DNA of 53,801 bases from Neocallimastix lanati (nom. inval.). Taxonomy: Eukaryota > Neocallimastigomycota > Neocallimastigomycetes > Neocallimastigales > Neocallimastigaceae. A program made the position numbers and the translations under genes. The notes beneath the pieces were generated by a model, which made no database searches, was not told where the DNA came from, and saw only the letters and a list, made by a program, of their open reading frames with translations. The stretch is from positions 65,001 through 118,801 of the forward strand of contig JACVTC010000235.1 in assembly GCA_016946835.1 (NCBI GenBank), given 5' to 3'. Positions within the stretch are counted from its first letter, which is position 1, and the number at the start of each line of letters is the position of its first letter. This document shows positions 32,476-43,427 of this stretch, in pieces.

Positions 32476-32784
32476 ATACCTTTTATTATTAATGTTTAGA
32501 TATAATAAATAGTTAAATATTAAACTTTAAAATATATATATATATATATATATATTTTTAAAGCTAATATATATAATTTTTACTTTTTTATTGATTTCAG
32601 TTTAAATTTACTTATTACAAATCTATTGTAATTCTTTATTTGTTAATTTATTTATATTATTAACACTCCAAAAATATTTTTATTAATTTACATTTTTTAT
32701 CATTTATTTGTTAATTATTTTATTATTTTTTAACATTTATTCTATTTTTGTAATATTTTTTAAAATTTATTAAAGATATTTCTA

Positions 32785-32827
<43 letters not shown>

Positions 32828-32948
32828 TTTATTATTTTTATTATTATTATTATTTTTTATTATTATTATTATTTATTATTATTATTATTATTTTATTATA
32901 TTTTAATTATTTATTTGTTTTTATTTAATTAATTTTCAAATGGGTGGA
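31880..32948. other. Intergenic with small repeats
   Basis: It contains a duplicated TTTGTCTATAGTGTAAATATT word (32048 and 32087), a poly-T run at 32431-32468, an AT dinucleotide run near 32533-32554 and ATT-rich sequence at 32790-32890 that is probably the 3' flank of the minus-strand gene at 32949. No gene is seen. Confidence 0.6.
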
Positions 32949-33613
32949 TTAATGCTTTCTAGAACGTTTAACTAAGAAAACAATAAGGATAATGATTATT
33001 ACAATAATAACTAATGCAATAATTACGTATTTACCTAAAATTGATACAGTTTCTTTAGTAGTATCTGGTCGGTATAAATCATTACAAGTTTTATCTTCCT
33101 TACAATTTTTATAGTAGCATTCGTCGTTATTCTCGCATTTTTCGGAAGCGGCATTGCCGCATGCAATTTTATTATTAGTAAGTTCATTTGAACATTGGGT
33201 TAAAGATAAATTATCTTTGATAATACAAACATTGTTTACACAGCTGTTACTAAAGCAATCAGAATCGATATTACACAATCTAGTAAAGCATTTTCCATTT
33301 TTAGAAGATTCAAGAGTACAGGCTTCTCCTATAATTTCATTGTTTTTCTTTTCCACTTCATTTGAATTATCTTTAATATTTTCGAATTTTAAGTTTTCAT
33401 TGGATACAGTACAATTCTTTCCATAGCAAAAGAAAGTATAGTAGCATAGACCTTCATAACATTTGTTACTAAAATTAGTACAGTCTTTATCTTCTTTACA
33501 GCTTTGAAGTTTTAAAGATAATACTTTTTCTTTTTCAATAAACTCGTTTTCTGCTTTAATACATATTAAATTTATAAAAAAAAGGCAATAAATAATAAGT
33601 TATATTTTAACAT
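32949..33613 (-). CDS. Cys-rich single-pass membrane protein, frame slip in signal peptide
   Basis: The long open frame (from 33599 down to 32949) encodes a Cys-rich ectodomain with repeated patterns such as CKEDKDC..FSNKC.....C, CNIDSDCFSNSC and CENNDECYYKNC. A hydrophobic stretch of about 20 Ile/Val/Leu residues and a short basic tail ending KRSRKH follow, so it should be a type I surface protein. No in-frame ATG exists. The ATG at 33613 begins a typical hydrophobic leader (MLKYNLLFIAFF) but in a frame one base off; the two frames meet at an eight-base A run (33576-33583). This is either a real frameshift or a homopolymer sequencing error. The total would be about 221 residues. I do not recognise a family; the spacing of CxxxxDC...SNxC motifs resembles small Dickkopf/EB-like disulfide modules, and the ligand is unknown. 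Confidence 0.75.
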
Positions 33614-33741
33614 TTTTAAAATTATTTATTTATTATTATTATTTTTTTTTCTTTTTATTCTTGGTTAGTGGTTTTTTATTTTTTGAAAATAATAATAAAT
33701 AATGGTTTTACGCTCTACTCTATAAATATTTCGAAAATAAT

Positions 33742-33793
<52 letters not shown>

Positions 33794-34325
33794 TACCATA
33801 ATAAAATATTAATATTAAAATTTCCATATCATTTACACTATATAAATTAAAACCTTAATTGAAATATTTTTTATTATTTTTTTATTTTTTTGAAAAAAGC
33901 CAAAAAAAAATTGATAATATAATCCATCCATATTATATATTTATAAGTTTTATTTTAAGTTCCTACGTTTATATATATATATTTTTATGACAATATCATT
34001 ATTTTTATTATTAATAAAAAGGGATCAATATAATATTTTGTGTTTAAAGCATTTTAAATATACAATAATCTATATTTATATAATTTTTATAATAAAAATT
34101 AAATTATTACTAATATTAAGAATTATTTTAAATTTAATTTCATTATATAAGAATATTATATATTATTAAAAATAATAAAGTATTTTTAGACCATTAATAA
34201 AATAAAAAGAAATATATAATTAATTAGTGACTTATTTAAATCAAAATAAATTTATATAAATAGCTTTTTCTTTAAAATAAAAAATTAAAAATAAAAAAAA
34301 AAAAAAAAAGAAATAATACTACTAA

Positions 34326-34409
<84 letters not shown>

Positions 34410-34429
34410 AAGAAAATAGTATAATTAAA
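33614..34429. other. Divergent intergenic region between the two secretory genes
   Basis: This gap would hold both promoters of the head-to-head pair. It contains a poly-T run at 33744-33787 and the TAAA microsatellite just before the ATG at 34430. No conserved promoter box can be singled out. Confidence 0.5.
34324..34408. repeat. (TAAA)n microsatellite upstream of the CBM18-PLA2 gene
   Basis: About 21 uninterrupted units end 22 bp before the start codon at 34430, so the array must lie in the promoter or 5' untranslated region. Confidence 0.93.
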
Positions 34430-34670
34430 ATGAATATTAAAAAAGTTTTATTAATTACTACACTAATTGGAGTTTCCTCATGCAATTCATGCTCAAAATA
34501 TTACAAAATAAATAATAATGAAAAACTTGAAGACTACTTATTACAAAACAAAATTTCTTTCGAAAAATTCCAAAGTTTAAACAATAACAAAACTATAGAT
34601 AACTTCTAAGTAGGTGAAAAGGTATGTGTCGAAGGTGAAGCTGATGTTCTTAAATTTGTCTTCAAAAGTG

Positions 34671-34768
34671 GTAATGTATATTATTTTATTTTTTGTAAAA
34701 ATAAAATTTTTATTATATATTTTTAAATATTTATATAAAATTTATATTATTTAAAATTATTTTCTGAT

Positions 34769-34810
<42 letters not shown>

Positions 34811-34837
34811 TTATTTAATAAATTCAAAAACCTCTAG
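34671..34837 (+). other. Intron 1 of the CBM18-PLA2-like gene
   Basis: Donor GTAATG and acceptor CTCTAG; phase 1. It contains a poly-T run (about 34770-34808) before the acceptor. Confidence 0.8.
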
Positions 34838-35171
34838 GTGATGAAAACTTTGGAGCAAGAGAAGAAACTACACAAGAACAAAAAATAATCGACGAGAAAA
34901 TTATTAATAAAACTTTAAATATAGAAGAGAAGAAAAATTTAGAAGTAAATATACAAACTATAAAGAATTCAATTAAAAATACTTATAATGCTATCGCTGA
35001 TGTTGATTCTCTTACAAATTGTAAAAACAAGTGTGGCAACCTTAAAAAAGTGATTTCTGATATTGAAAATTATCCAAAAGATACTTTTAGTACTGAATTA
35101 ATGAACAAATTATTAAATAAAGCAGACAGACCTGGTATTAGTGGTGATTTTTTTTATAATAACTGCATCAG

Positions 35172-35299
35172 GTGAGTAAAAAATAATTTTATAATATAGG
35201 GAATTTATTTATATTAATATTAAAATTATGATAATTAGTTATATATTTAATTGATATATTTCTATTGAAAATTTATTAAATTTTATATATAATTTTTAG
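35172..35299 (+). other. Intron 2 of the CBM18-PLA2-like gene
   Basis: Donor GTGAGT and acceptor TTTTTAG; phase 2. The sequence inside is A/T-rich with stops in all frames, unlike both flanking exons. Confidence 0.85.
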
Positions 35300-36258
35300 T
35301 GTATGTTATAATCAACACTATGTTATTGAAGAAATAAAGAAAAGAAAGGAAAGCATAAAAGAATCCGAAGAAATAAATGAAGAGGATGATTTAAACGAAT
35401 TGGTAAAAAGAGGAAGTGGCAGATGTGGATCTGGATATGGATCCTGTCACACAAACTATTGTTGTAGTAAATATGGCTACTGTGGTCAAAGTGACGAATA
35501 CTGTGGTAAAGGTTGTCAAGGTAAATATGGGATGTGTAGAAGTAGCGGTTCTTCCTGTCCTTCAGTAAGTGTTAATTATTATGAGAATATCGGTAATAAA
35601 TATAAAATACCTTATTATGAAAGAAGTAATGATGACCTTCGTCGTCGTATTGACGGATGCTCATCTGATTTATTAAATGATTTAGCTAGTTATTTAACCC
35701 CTTCATGCAACGGTCATGATGCCTGCTATCATTGCGAGAAGAAGGAAACTTGTGATAATGGATTCAAATTAAACATGGATAGGATTTGTGAAAATAAATT
35801 CCATGGTGTACTTGAAGCTATAGATTATACTTACTGTTTAGGTTACAAAAATTCCGCGTATCAGGTGGTCAAAAAAGCAAATTTCGCTAAATCTGGTTAC
35901 AACTCTGACCAGAAATGGGTGAATAATTGTAAATGCACTTCTGATACGAGAAAACATTTCGTTAATAAAAATTTTGGACTCATAAGTTAATAATTTTTTA
36001 TAATATTATCTTAAATTATATAAATAAAAAATTATAAAAAATTATTAAGATAATACAGAAGAAATAAAAAAATAATAATAATATAAAAAAATAGTAAAAT
36101 AAAAAATAATAATGTAGAAATAAAATAATAATTTAAAAATAAAATAATAAAGAAGAAATAAAACAAAAATAAAATTATAAAAATATAAAATGTAAGAAAA
36201 TAAAATAAAAATAAATGAATAAAATTAGATGATAAAAATTGAAATAATATAAATACTT

Positions 36259-36306
<48 letters not shown>

Positions 36307-37156
36307 TAAATAAATAATAAAAAAGAAATAAGTAAATAAAATGAAGTAAAAAAATAAGTTCAAAATATGTGTTAAATAAAGATTAAAAATAAATATTAAA
36401 GTGTTAATTTATATAAATAATTTTTTCATTTTTTATTTTCTTTTTATTGTTTTGAAGACGTGTATATTATTAATAAAAAATTATCAAATATTAAATATAT
36501 TATATATATATATATATATATTTTTTTTTTTTTAACTGATATAAATACTATGTTTTATTTTTTATTTATTAATTTATTTTTTTATTTATTAATTTATTTT
36601 TTTATTTATTAATTTATTTTTTATTTATTAATTTGTTTTTTATTATATAGATTAAATTTAATGAAATGTATATCTATAATTTAATTAAGTTTTTGTGTAA
36701 CTTTAAGTTTAATTAAAATTAATTAATATAGTAATAATGAATTTGATCTTTTAGATTGTTTACTTTTTTAAATTAAGTTATTTGATAATTTTGATAAAAT
36801 TAAATAAAAGATAGTATATTTTTTTAAAAAAATAATTTCAAAACTTTATTTATAATATTTAAATAAATTTTATTATATAAATCTATTAAATTTTAATACA
36901 ACATATGTTTTATTATTATTATTACTTTTTTTTAATAACAAGTTTTCAATTTAAGATGTTACGTGATATACTTTTTTCATAAATTAGAATTTATATTAAT
37001 AATAATGTGTATTGTAAATTTTCAACTTATTTTTTAGAATAATTTATTATTTTTATTGTAATTATTTAATGATATATAAATTTATTTTATATTATTTTTT
37101 AATAATTATACATATATTTTAAAACTATTTTAAAAATCTTATCAATATTTGTTATA

Positions 37157-37557
37157 CAAATTTTTAAATTTTTAAATACTAATTTTTAAATTTCTAAATA
37201 CTAATTTTTAAATATTAATTTTTAAATTTTTAAATACTAATTTTTAAATTTCTAAATACTAATTTTTAAATACTAAATTTTAAATTTTTAAATACTAATT
37301 TTTAAATTTCTAAATACTAATTTTTAAATACTAATTTTTAAATTTTTAAATACTAATTTTTAAATTTCTAAATACTAATTTTTAAATACTAATTTTTAAA
37401 TTTTTAAATACTAATTTTTAAATACTAATTTTTAAATTTTTAAATACTAATTTTTAAATTTCTAAATACTAATTTTTAAATACTAATTTTTAAATTTTTA
37501 AATACTAATTTTTAAATTTTTAAATACTAATTTTTAAATACTAATTTTTAAATTTTT

Positions 37558-37558
<1 letters not shown>
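37157..37558. repeat. AT-only minisatellite (TAAATACTAATTTTTAAAT family)
   Basis: An array of words TAAATACTAATTTT and TAAATTTCTAAATACTAATT in mixed order, with a compound unit of roughly 55-60 bp recurring. It ends in a T run (37560-37590). Confidence 0.85.
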
Positions 37559-37595
<37 letters not shown>

Positions 37596-37626
37596 TTTAA
37601 TTTTTTTACAAATTATTTTATTTGTT

Positions 37627-37820
37627 AATATTATTTTTAGAAATATTTTAAATTTTATTTGGATAGTTTTTAAAAAAAATTTAATATTATTTTTAGAAAT
37701 ATTTTAAATTTTATTTGGATAGTTTTTAAAAAAATTTAATATTATTTTTAGAAATATTTTAAATTTTATTTGGATAGTTTATAAAAAAAAATTTAATATT
37801 TTATATATTTCTAAAATATT
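37627..37820. repeat. 56-bp tandem repeat, about 3.3 copies
   Basis: AATATTATTTTTAGAAATAT and the following TTTAAATTTTATTTGGATAG repeat at 37627, 37683 and 37738, with a partial fourth copy at about 37794. Copies differ mainly in the length of an A run. Confidence 0.85.
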
Positions 37821-37901
37821 TTAAGAAGGATTATTTTAAATTCAATTAAATAATAGATTATCAATTAATTGAATCTAAATTTTGATACTTAATGATAATA
37901 A

Positions 37902-39206
37902 TTAATGTTTAATTTTATTAATAAATATTTGTTCCAATGGGCATTGACCAAAATTATATTCTGTTATAATACCTGATTGTTTTAATAATTCCATTTCATT
38001 ATATATTAAAGCAATTTGTTTTTTATCAACCATAAAAGTGTATCTTTCGAAATTTATATATTGTTCTTTTTGATATTGATTATTGTTAAAAAGATTTTTG
38101 CTGATGACAATTTCCTTTTCAAAATTAAAATTATTTCTATTTAAATTGAATATTTCTAGTATATAATCCTTTTCGTAGACCATTTTCAAGTATTGAGGGG
38201 ATCCAATGTATTTCAAAGTTCCTTTATCCAATATAGCAATTTTATCTGAAAGATATTCAGCTTCTTCTGTTGAATGGGTAGTTAAAAGCATGATAACACG
38301 ATTTTCATTTTTATAATTTTTTATTAAATTCCAAATGAAACGACGAGTAAATGGATCAACTCCGGAAGTAGGTTCATCCAAGAATAAATGACGCGGGTTA
38401 TTACAAAGAGAAATTAATAAAGAAAGTTTACGTTTTGTTCCTCCGCTTAATTCATTAATACGATAATTCGAGTAGGATTCTATTTTGCTTAATTCCATAA
38501 GATAACGAGCTTTTAATTTACTTGTTTTTTTCGAATAACCAGCAATCATTAGGTAAAACTCTAAAATTTCTTTGACCTTTAACGAAGGCCATAATGTACT
38601 ATATTGTGGACATAGACCTGAATATGTATTTTTTTCGAAATAAATTTCACCCCGAGTTATATTTTCTTTTCCCATTATCATTGATATTGTTGTTGTTTTT
38701 CCTGCTCCATTATGACCGAGTAGACTTAGGCATTCATTTTCGTTAATTTGGAAAGTCACGTCGTTCACCGCTCGGTAGATCTTTGAATTAATATAGGGGT
38801 CATTATTAATTTTATTTTTAAATGAAAAGTTAACAAGATCATTTTGGTTTATACTCTTATATTCTAATTGATCTTTATTGTTATTTAATTCAGTAGTATA
38901 ATTTATATTTTTAGTTTGGCAACTATTCAAACGAGTACAGCTATTAACATCGTCGTTATCTTCATCATAGATAACATGATCATCGCTGTCATCCATATCA
39001 TCACTATTACTATACATATCAATATTTTTTATGCTTTGATTATTATCAGTAGTAAGTTGTTGATATTGATCTACTTTATTATTCTTATCTTTATCGATTT
39101 CGATTTCACTATTATCTTTATTTTTAATTTTTTTAAATTCAATATTATAATTAAAATTATCAAAATAAACCTTTTCTTTGGTATTGTTATTAATGTTTTT
39201 AATAAA
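37902..39206 (-). CDS. ABCA nucleotide-binding domain 2 and preceding acidic linker (open segment)
   Basis: The last open block of the transporter. After an Asp/Asn-rich linker (39017-38900: repeated DD pairs) come Walker A GHNGAGKTT, Q-loop CPQ, signature LSGGTKRKLS, Walker B HLFLDEPTSGVD and H-loop TTHSTEEAE, then about 100 residues of regulatory tail. All ATP-binding and hydrolysis residues are present. The frame is open back to the ten-base T run at 39207-39216, where it meets the membrane-domain frame one base off. ATP hydrolysis here would normally drive lipid or hydrophobic substrate transport. Confidence 0.85.
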   Translation of the reverse strand, partial: FIKNINNNTKEKVYFDNFNYNIEFKKIKNKDNSEIEIDKDKNNKVDQYQQLTTDNNQSIKNIDMYSNSDDMDDSDDHVIYDEDNDDVNSCTRLNSCQTKNINYTTELNNNKDQLEYKSINQNDLVNFSFKNKINNDPYINSKIYRAVNDVTFQINENECLSLLGHNGAGKTTTISMIMGKENITRGEIYFEKNTYSGLCPQYSTLWPSLKVKEILEFYLMIAGYSKKTSKLKARYLMELSKIESYSNYRINELSGGTKRKLSLLISLCNNPRHLFLDEPTSGVDPFTRRFIWNLIKNYKNENRVIMLLTTHSTEEAEYLSDKIAILDKGTLKYIGSPQYLKMVYEKDYILEIFNLNRNNFNFEKEIVISKNLFNNNQYQKEQYINFERYTFMVDKKQIALIYNEMELLKQSGIITEYNFGQCPLEQIFINKIKH

Positions 39207-41530
39207 TTTTTTTTTTGTAATCTTTATTAATTTGGTAAACCTTTAAAGATGTATTATAAAATTCGTTAATTTTGTAGGATGAAACCCAATCTTTAACTCT
39301 TTTCCATTCTTGGTAAACTTCTATAGGTCCTTCCTTAATTACTTCATTTTTATATTTTCTTTCATTTTCATCCCAATTCTTATTTGCTTTTAATAATTTG
39401 TTCTTTCTATTAATTATTAAAAACATTAAAATAATATATAACATTAATGAAAGTACCAATGCTATACTTTGATAAACTAAACTAGAATTGAAATTTATTA
39501 TTTCCTTTAAAGAAGGAAAATTAAAATTATAAAAAGATTTAGTAATTTCTTTAGATAAACTAATATCCTGCAATCCGAAACGATTTGAAAGAAAAGTAAA
39601 ATCTGATGATTTTTGAAATGATAAAAATGAATCTGGAGACTTAAAAATTTTAGTATTTATTAAAGTTATCGAAGAAGAAAGCTTTAAAAATATTAATAAG
39701 AAATTAGATAGAGGATAACCCATTGATAATATGTAAAATTTAATATTAAATATATTCCATGGTGCTGAAGCGATTTCAATATTTTTAAAATAATATAATA
39801 AAGATATGATAGTGTTGATGAATAGAGTCATTATCGTATTGATAATGGTGAAGTAATTGGAAGCGGTATAATAGCTTGTAAAAAGTAACGAAAAGGAATA
39901 CTGATAAAAGTAATTGACAAAGATGCAAAGGCATAAAACTAAAATACTATACACTAATATTTTAGAGTGAATGATGGACATTTCAGAAAAAAATCAAATA
40001 ATAATACATTGAACATCTATATTTAGAGAAAGAACAATATCACTTAGTAATATTCCTAGCCAATAACACTTTTGACTTATTCCGGCAAGGCTTAATAAAT
40101 GAAAATTATTATCCTCTTTATCTTTAACAATTAATGGAGTATAGATGACACTTATTATAGAAAAAATGGAACTAAAAATTAATATTAAGTATTGCTCTAT
40201 TAAACTTTGATACTTTATATAATTTGTATTGATTTTTGTCAGATACTTATTGTAAGGGATTACTGTATTAGAGTTATCGCTTTGCTCATTTGTGGTAAAT
40301 GGTTGGTAATTTGTAACTAAAGAGTAATTAGAATGATAATACGATACTATAGCATTATTAATCATGTTAATAGCTAATGGTAAGGAATATAAATAGGTAT
40401 CATTATGATAAATAGTAACATCCAAAAATTTTATCATTTTGTAGAATTTTAAATCCACCTGTGTATATTTCTCTAATGCTATTAGGTTGTTGATTTTTTA
40501 ATGAGGTAAGCGATAGAGATTTATTGTAATCAATGACATTGGAGGTAATAAATTTCGAAAAATTACTATTTCTAAGAATATGATTTCCAATCTCATCGGT
40601 ACCTTGTTCAATAAACCACGATTTTGGATAAATATCTAAATCAAATTTCAATTTTCCTAGTTCGCTTTTATCAAAAATTAAATATGGATATCCATTAAAG
40701 TATAATATAATAGAAATTGTAATGATTAAAGGTATAATAACAGTATAAATGATAAAAGAAAAGTTTCCGCATATTAATTTAATTCGAATTAAACTTAATA
40801 GTAATACATTGCGATAAAGGTGACCATTATTCCGATTATTAATAGAATTATTTGTATTTTCATGAACACTATTATCCTTTGAATTATCGTTATTTGATTG
40901 GTAAATATTAAAATTATAATTAGAGATTCGATCGGTAAAGATGTCATGAATATTAATGTTTTTGTTTGTAGAAATATCAACTTTATTATAACTATTATTA
41001 TTGTCATGATAAGAGGGACTATTTAATATAGTAGAATTATCGTATGTCATTTTATCCAAATTAGTATAATTATTATCACCCAAAAATTTAGGTTCAATTT
41101 TCTCTTGGCTTGAAGCATAACTACAACTACCGGAATAGCTAATATTGTCGGTTTCTATTTTTGAGAGCAAATCCTCCAGGGTTGGTGATGATATATAATA
41201 AGATTTATACTTATTATTGTTATTAATACTGAATAGATGTTCTAGTTGAGTGAAGAGTTTACAAAATTGATTTGACCATTTCTGTGGAATATAATATGAA
41301 ATGATATATTGATTCATCTGTTCTCTTTTAATAGTTTTATGGATTTCTTTGAAATCCATTAAATTTGATAAAACCTGATCTATTTCTTTTGTATCCCGTG
41401 AGGAACTGTTAATATCTAATATATAATTCATATTAAACGTTTTTTTTAAAAATAAACTACTTTCAAAGTATTTTATCATGCCATGAGAAATAATCATTTT
41501 AAGATTGGTAAGAATATCAGCTTCATCCAT
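39199..41530 (-). other. ABCA linker and membrane domain 2 (three open blocks)
   Basis: Blocks 41530-40403, 40458-39994 and 39981-39199. The first carries the end of domain 1 (H-loop TTHYMDEAD just upstream), an Asn-rich linker and the first membrane helix of the second half. A frame change lies in the 40403-40458 overlap. The second has a LYSLPLAINMINNAI segment typical of the end of the ABCA extracellular loop, then membrane helices, and ends at TGA 39994. The third continues in the same frame with further helices and a charged cytoplasmic stretch. Confidence 0.75.
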
Positions 41531-42078
41531 ATAGTGTGTTGTGATAACGATAGCTCTATTATTTTTTTTCTTAGATAGGTATTCCTATATTTTTTTTCGC
41601 GAGTAAGGATCCAATCCAGTAGTAGGTTCATCTAAAAATACATATTTAGTAGAGCCAAGCAATGCAAGAGAAAGACTGAATTTTCTTCTTTGACCTGCAC
41701 TTAATTCATAAGGTGAATTAAACTTTTTTTCTACTAAATCGATTTCCTTCAAAACTTCTTCTGGTTCAACTTTGATATCTTTAATTCCAGCATAAAATTT
41801 TATATGATCAATAAGATTTAATTGTCGGTCAACCACATCAAATTGTGGGCAATATCCAAAGTTTTTATTGATAGAAAGATATTCTTCCTTAAGTGATAAA
41901 TTTTCGTAAATTACATCCCCTGATGAGGGTAGAAGAATTCCTGTCATAATCTTGATTAGTGTTGATTTTTCAGCACCATTATGTCCAATTATTCCAATTA
42001 TTTCTCCTTCATATCCATTAAAATCAATACTTTTATTAACATGTAAATTATTATAATAAAAATTTGCATTTCTAACTT
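41515..42078 (-). other. ABCA nucleotide-binding domain 1 with altered Walker A
   Basis: It begins FEVRNANFYY. Walker A is GHNGAEKST, with Glu (GAA, 41969-41971) where Gly is expected before the catalytic Lys. Q-loop GYCPQ, signature LSAGQRRK, Walker B YVFLDEPTTGLD and H-loop TTHYMDEAD are present, but the frame is cut by TAG at 41585-41587, between Walker B and the H-loop. Confidence 0.85.
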
Positions 42079-42692
42079 CAAAATATTTTTTTTTTATTTA
42101 TTGGATCGGGTTCAATGAACGATTTAATTGAATTTCTATTTCTTTTTTCTTCTTCCAGTTTTCTATTGTACTCTGTATTTCTTTTCTTTAAACTATTAAA
42201 AATTTTATATTTTATTCTTTGTATTTTTTTACTATATCCTTCAGCGGAAATGGACAATGTGAAGTAAATTAAGCAAGATAAGATTAGTATCAACAATCCA
42301 TTTCTTATTGTTTCTTCTTTTATTACGTCTGATAAATTAATAGAATAACATTTCTTATTTTTAGAGATAAGATCTTTCATTATATTGACATATGCTAAAG
42401 GCGGGAAAAATAACCCAGCAATATTGGTTATTAATTTATAATTCTCGATATAACTATAACCTAAATATGAAATAGCAAGCAACAAAAAGAATAAAACAAT
42501 AGTGATAGTGCGTTTAAAAGATTTATTTATAATAATAGAGAAGTAAAACGCTAAAAAGCAATTTGAAAATCCATAAAAAAAGAAGATTAAATATAAGACT
42601 ACTAAATGAACTGTAGGAAAGATAGTTTTTATTTTAACAAATATAATTGCTAAAATGGTATAAATATTTACTATAAAAAAATAAACGATACT
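42079..42692 (-). other. ABCA membrane domain 1, exon block
   Basis: An open frame starting SIVYFFIVNIYT after the intron acceptor (TTTTTAAG). It has four or five hydrophobic helices and an FFPPLAY segment, then a basic cytoplasmic stretch. It meets domain 1 at a ten-base T run (42086-42095), where the frame shifts by one. Confidence 0.75.
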
Positions 42693-42912
42693 CTTAAAAA
42701 TATTAAAAGAATTAATAGTTTTATAAAAATAAAAAAATATATATATATATATATATTTATATTAAAAGTAATTAGTATAATTCTATAATAACATTGATAT
42801 TTCTTTAAGTAATATTTATATATATATTATATATATACAAACTAAAATTACTAATATTTATTATAGTTTTTTTTATAACTTTTAATTGTTTTATACAAAC
42901 TATTAAATTTAC
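42693..42912 (-). other. Intron in the ABCA locus
   Basis: Donor GTAAAT directly after the WISW codons and acceptor TTTAAG before SIVYFF. Removing it joins two halves of a membrane helix in the order usual for ABCA proteins. The middle holds AT dinucleotide repeats. Confidence 0.75.
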
Positions 42913-43427
42913 CCAAGATATCCAGAATAAATATTTCTTTAAACCCGAAACTAAATATAAATCTCTAATGCCTGTTTCTTTCTCTTGTGATAAAAAAAAA
43001 TAAATAAATTTGTAAAGCAAGGTCTATAGAATTTTTGTCAATGTGGTATTTTTAAAAATTTATTAAAATTATTATATATGAAAATTCATTAGTAATTGAA
43101 ATATTATTAATATTTTAAATTAAATAAATATATACATATGCTTTAGTTAAAAATATTAAAAGTACAAATATTTATTTTTATGACTAATATAAATATAGTT
43201 ATTTATGCTACTTGGGTATATTTTTTAAATTAAATTTAAAAATTCAATATAAATTGTATTGATATTTTGTTTATTTTTAATCGATACTTTAAGAATGTAA
43301 AATGTAATTTAAAAATATTAATGTATTATTTTAATATATTTAATATAAAGAATAATAAATTTGCTTTATTTTACTTATTCATTCATTTTATTATTATTAA
43401 TTTTAAATATCTATCTTTTATGTATAC

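Larger units (their letters stand above)
34430..35990 (+). pseudogene. Secreted CBM18 / phospholipase-A2-like preproprotein, premature stop
   Basis: Three exons, 34430-34670, 34838-35171 and 35300-35990, keep phase across GT...AG introns (GTAATG...CTCTAG, GTGAGT...TTTTAG), equal to 421 codons. Residues 1-22 are a signal peptide. A lysine/glutamate-rich N-terminal region with a few Cys ends in KR (228-229), a typical Kex2 site. CBM18 (hevein-type chitin binding; CCSKYGYCG) spans about 234-271. The C-terminal region has the HDxCY signature of secreted phospholipase A2 (His331-Asp332, Tyr335) in a conodipine-like Cys context, suggesting calcium-dependent hydrolysis of phospholipid acyl esters. 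Codon 60 (34607-34609) is TAA in exon 1, before the pro-region ends; no donor site I can see would skip it. All downstream motifs are intact, so the stop is recent, a polymorphism, or an error. It is not a proven pseudogene. Confidence 0.75.
35991..37901. other. Intergenic with AT minisatellites
   Basis: No gene. A poly-A run lies at 36267-36302, with repeated TTTTTATTTATTAATTTATT units at 36556-36640. The two tandem arrays at 37157-37800 are given separately. The region ends at the 3' end of the ABC transporter locus. Confidence 0.65.

Noticed and set aside
34285-34485. 66-codon minus-strand frame rich in YLFI
   Set aside because: It is the TAAA microsatellite read on the opposite strand, overlapping the signal-peptide exon of the real gene.
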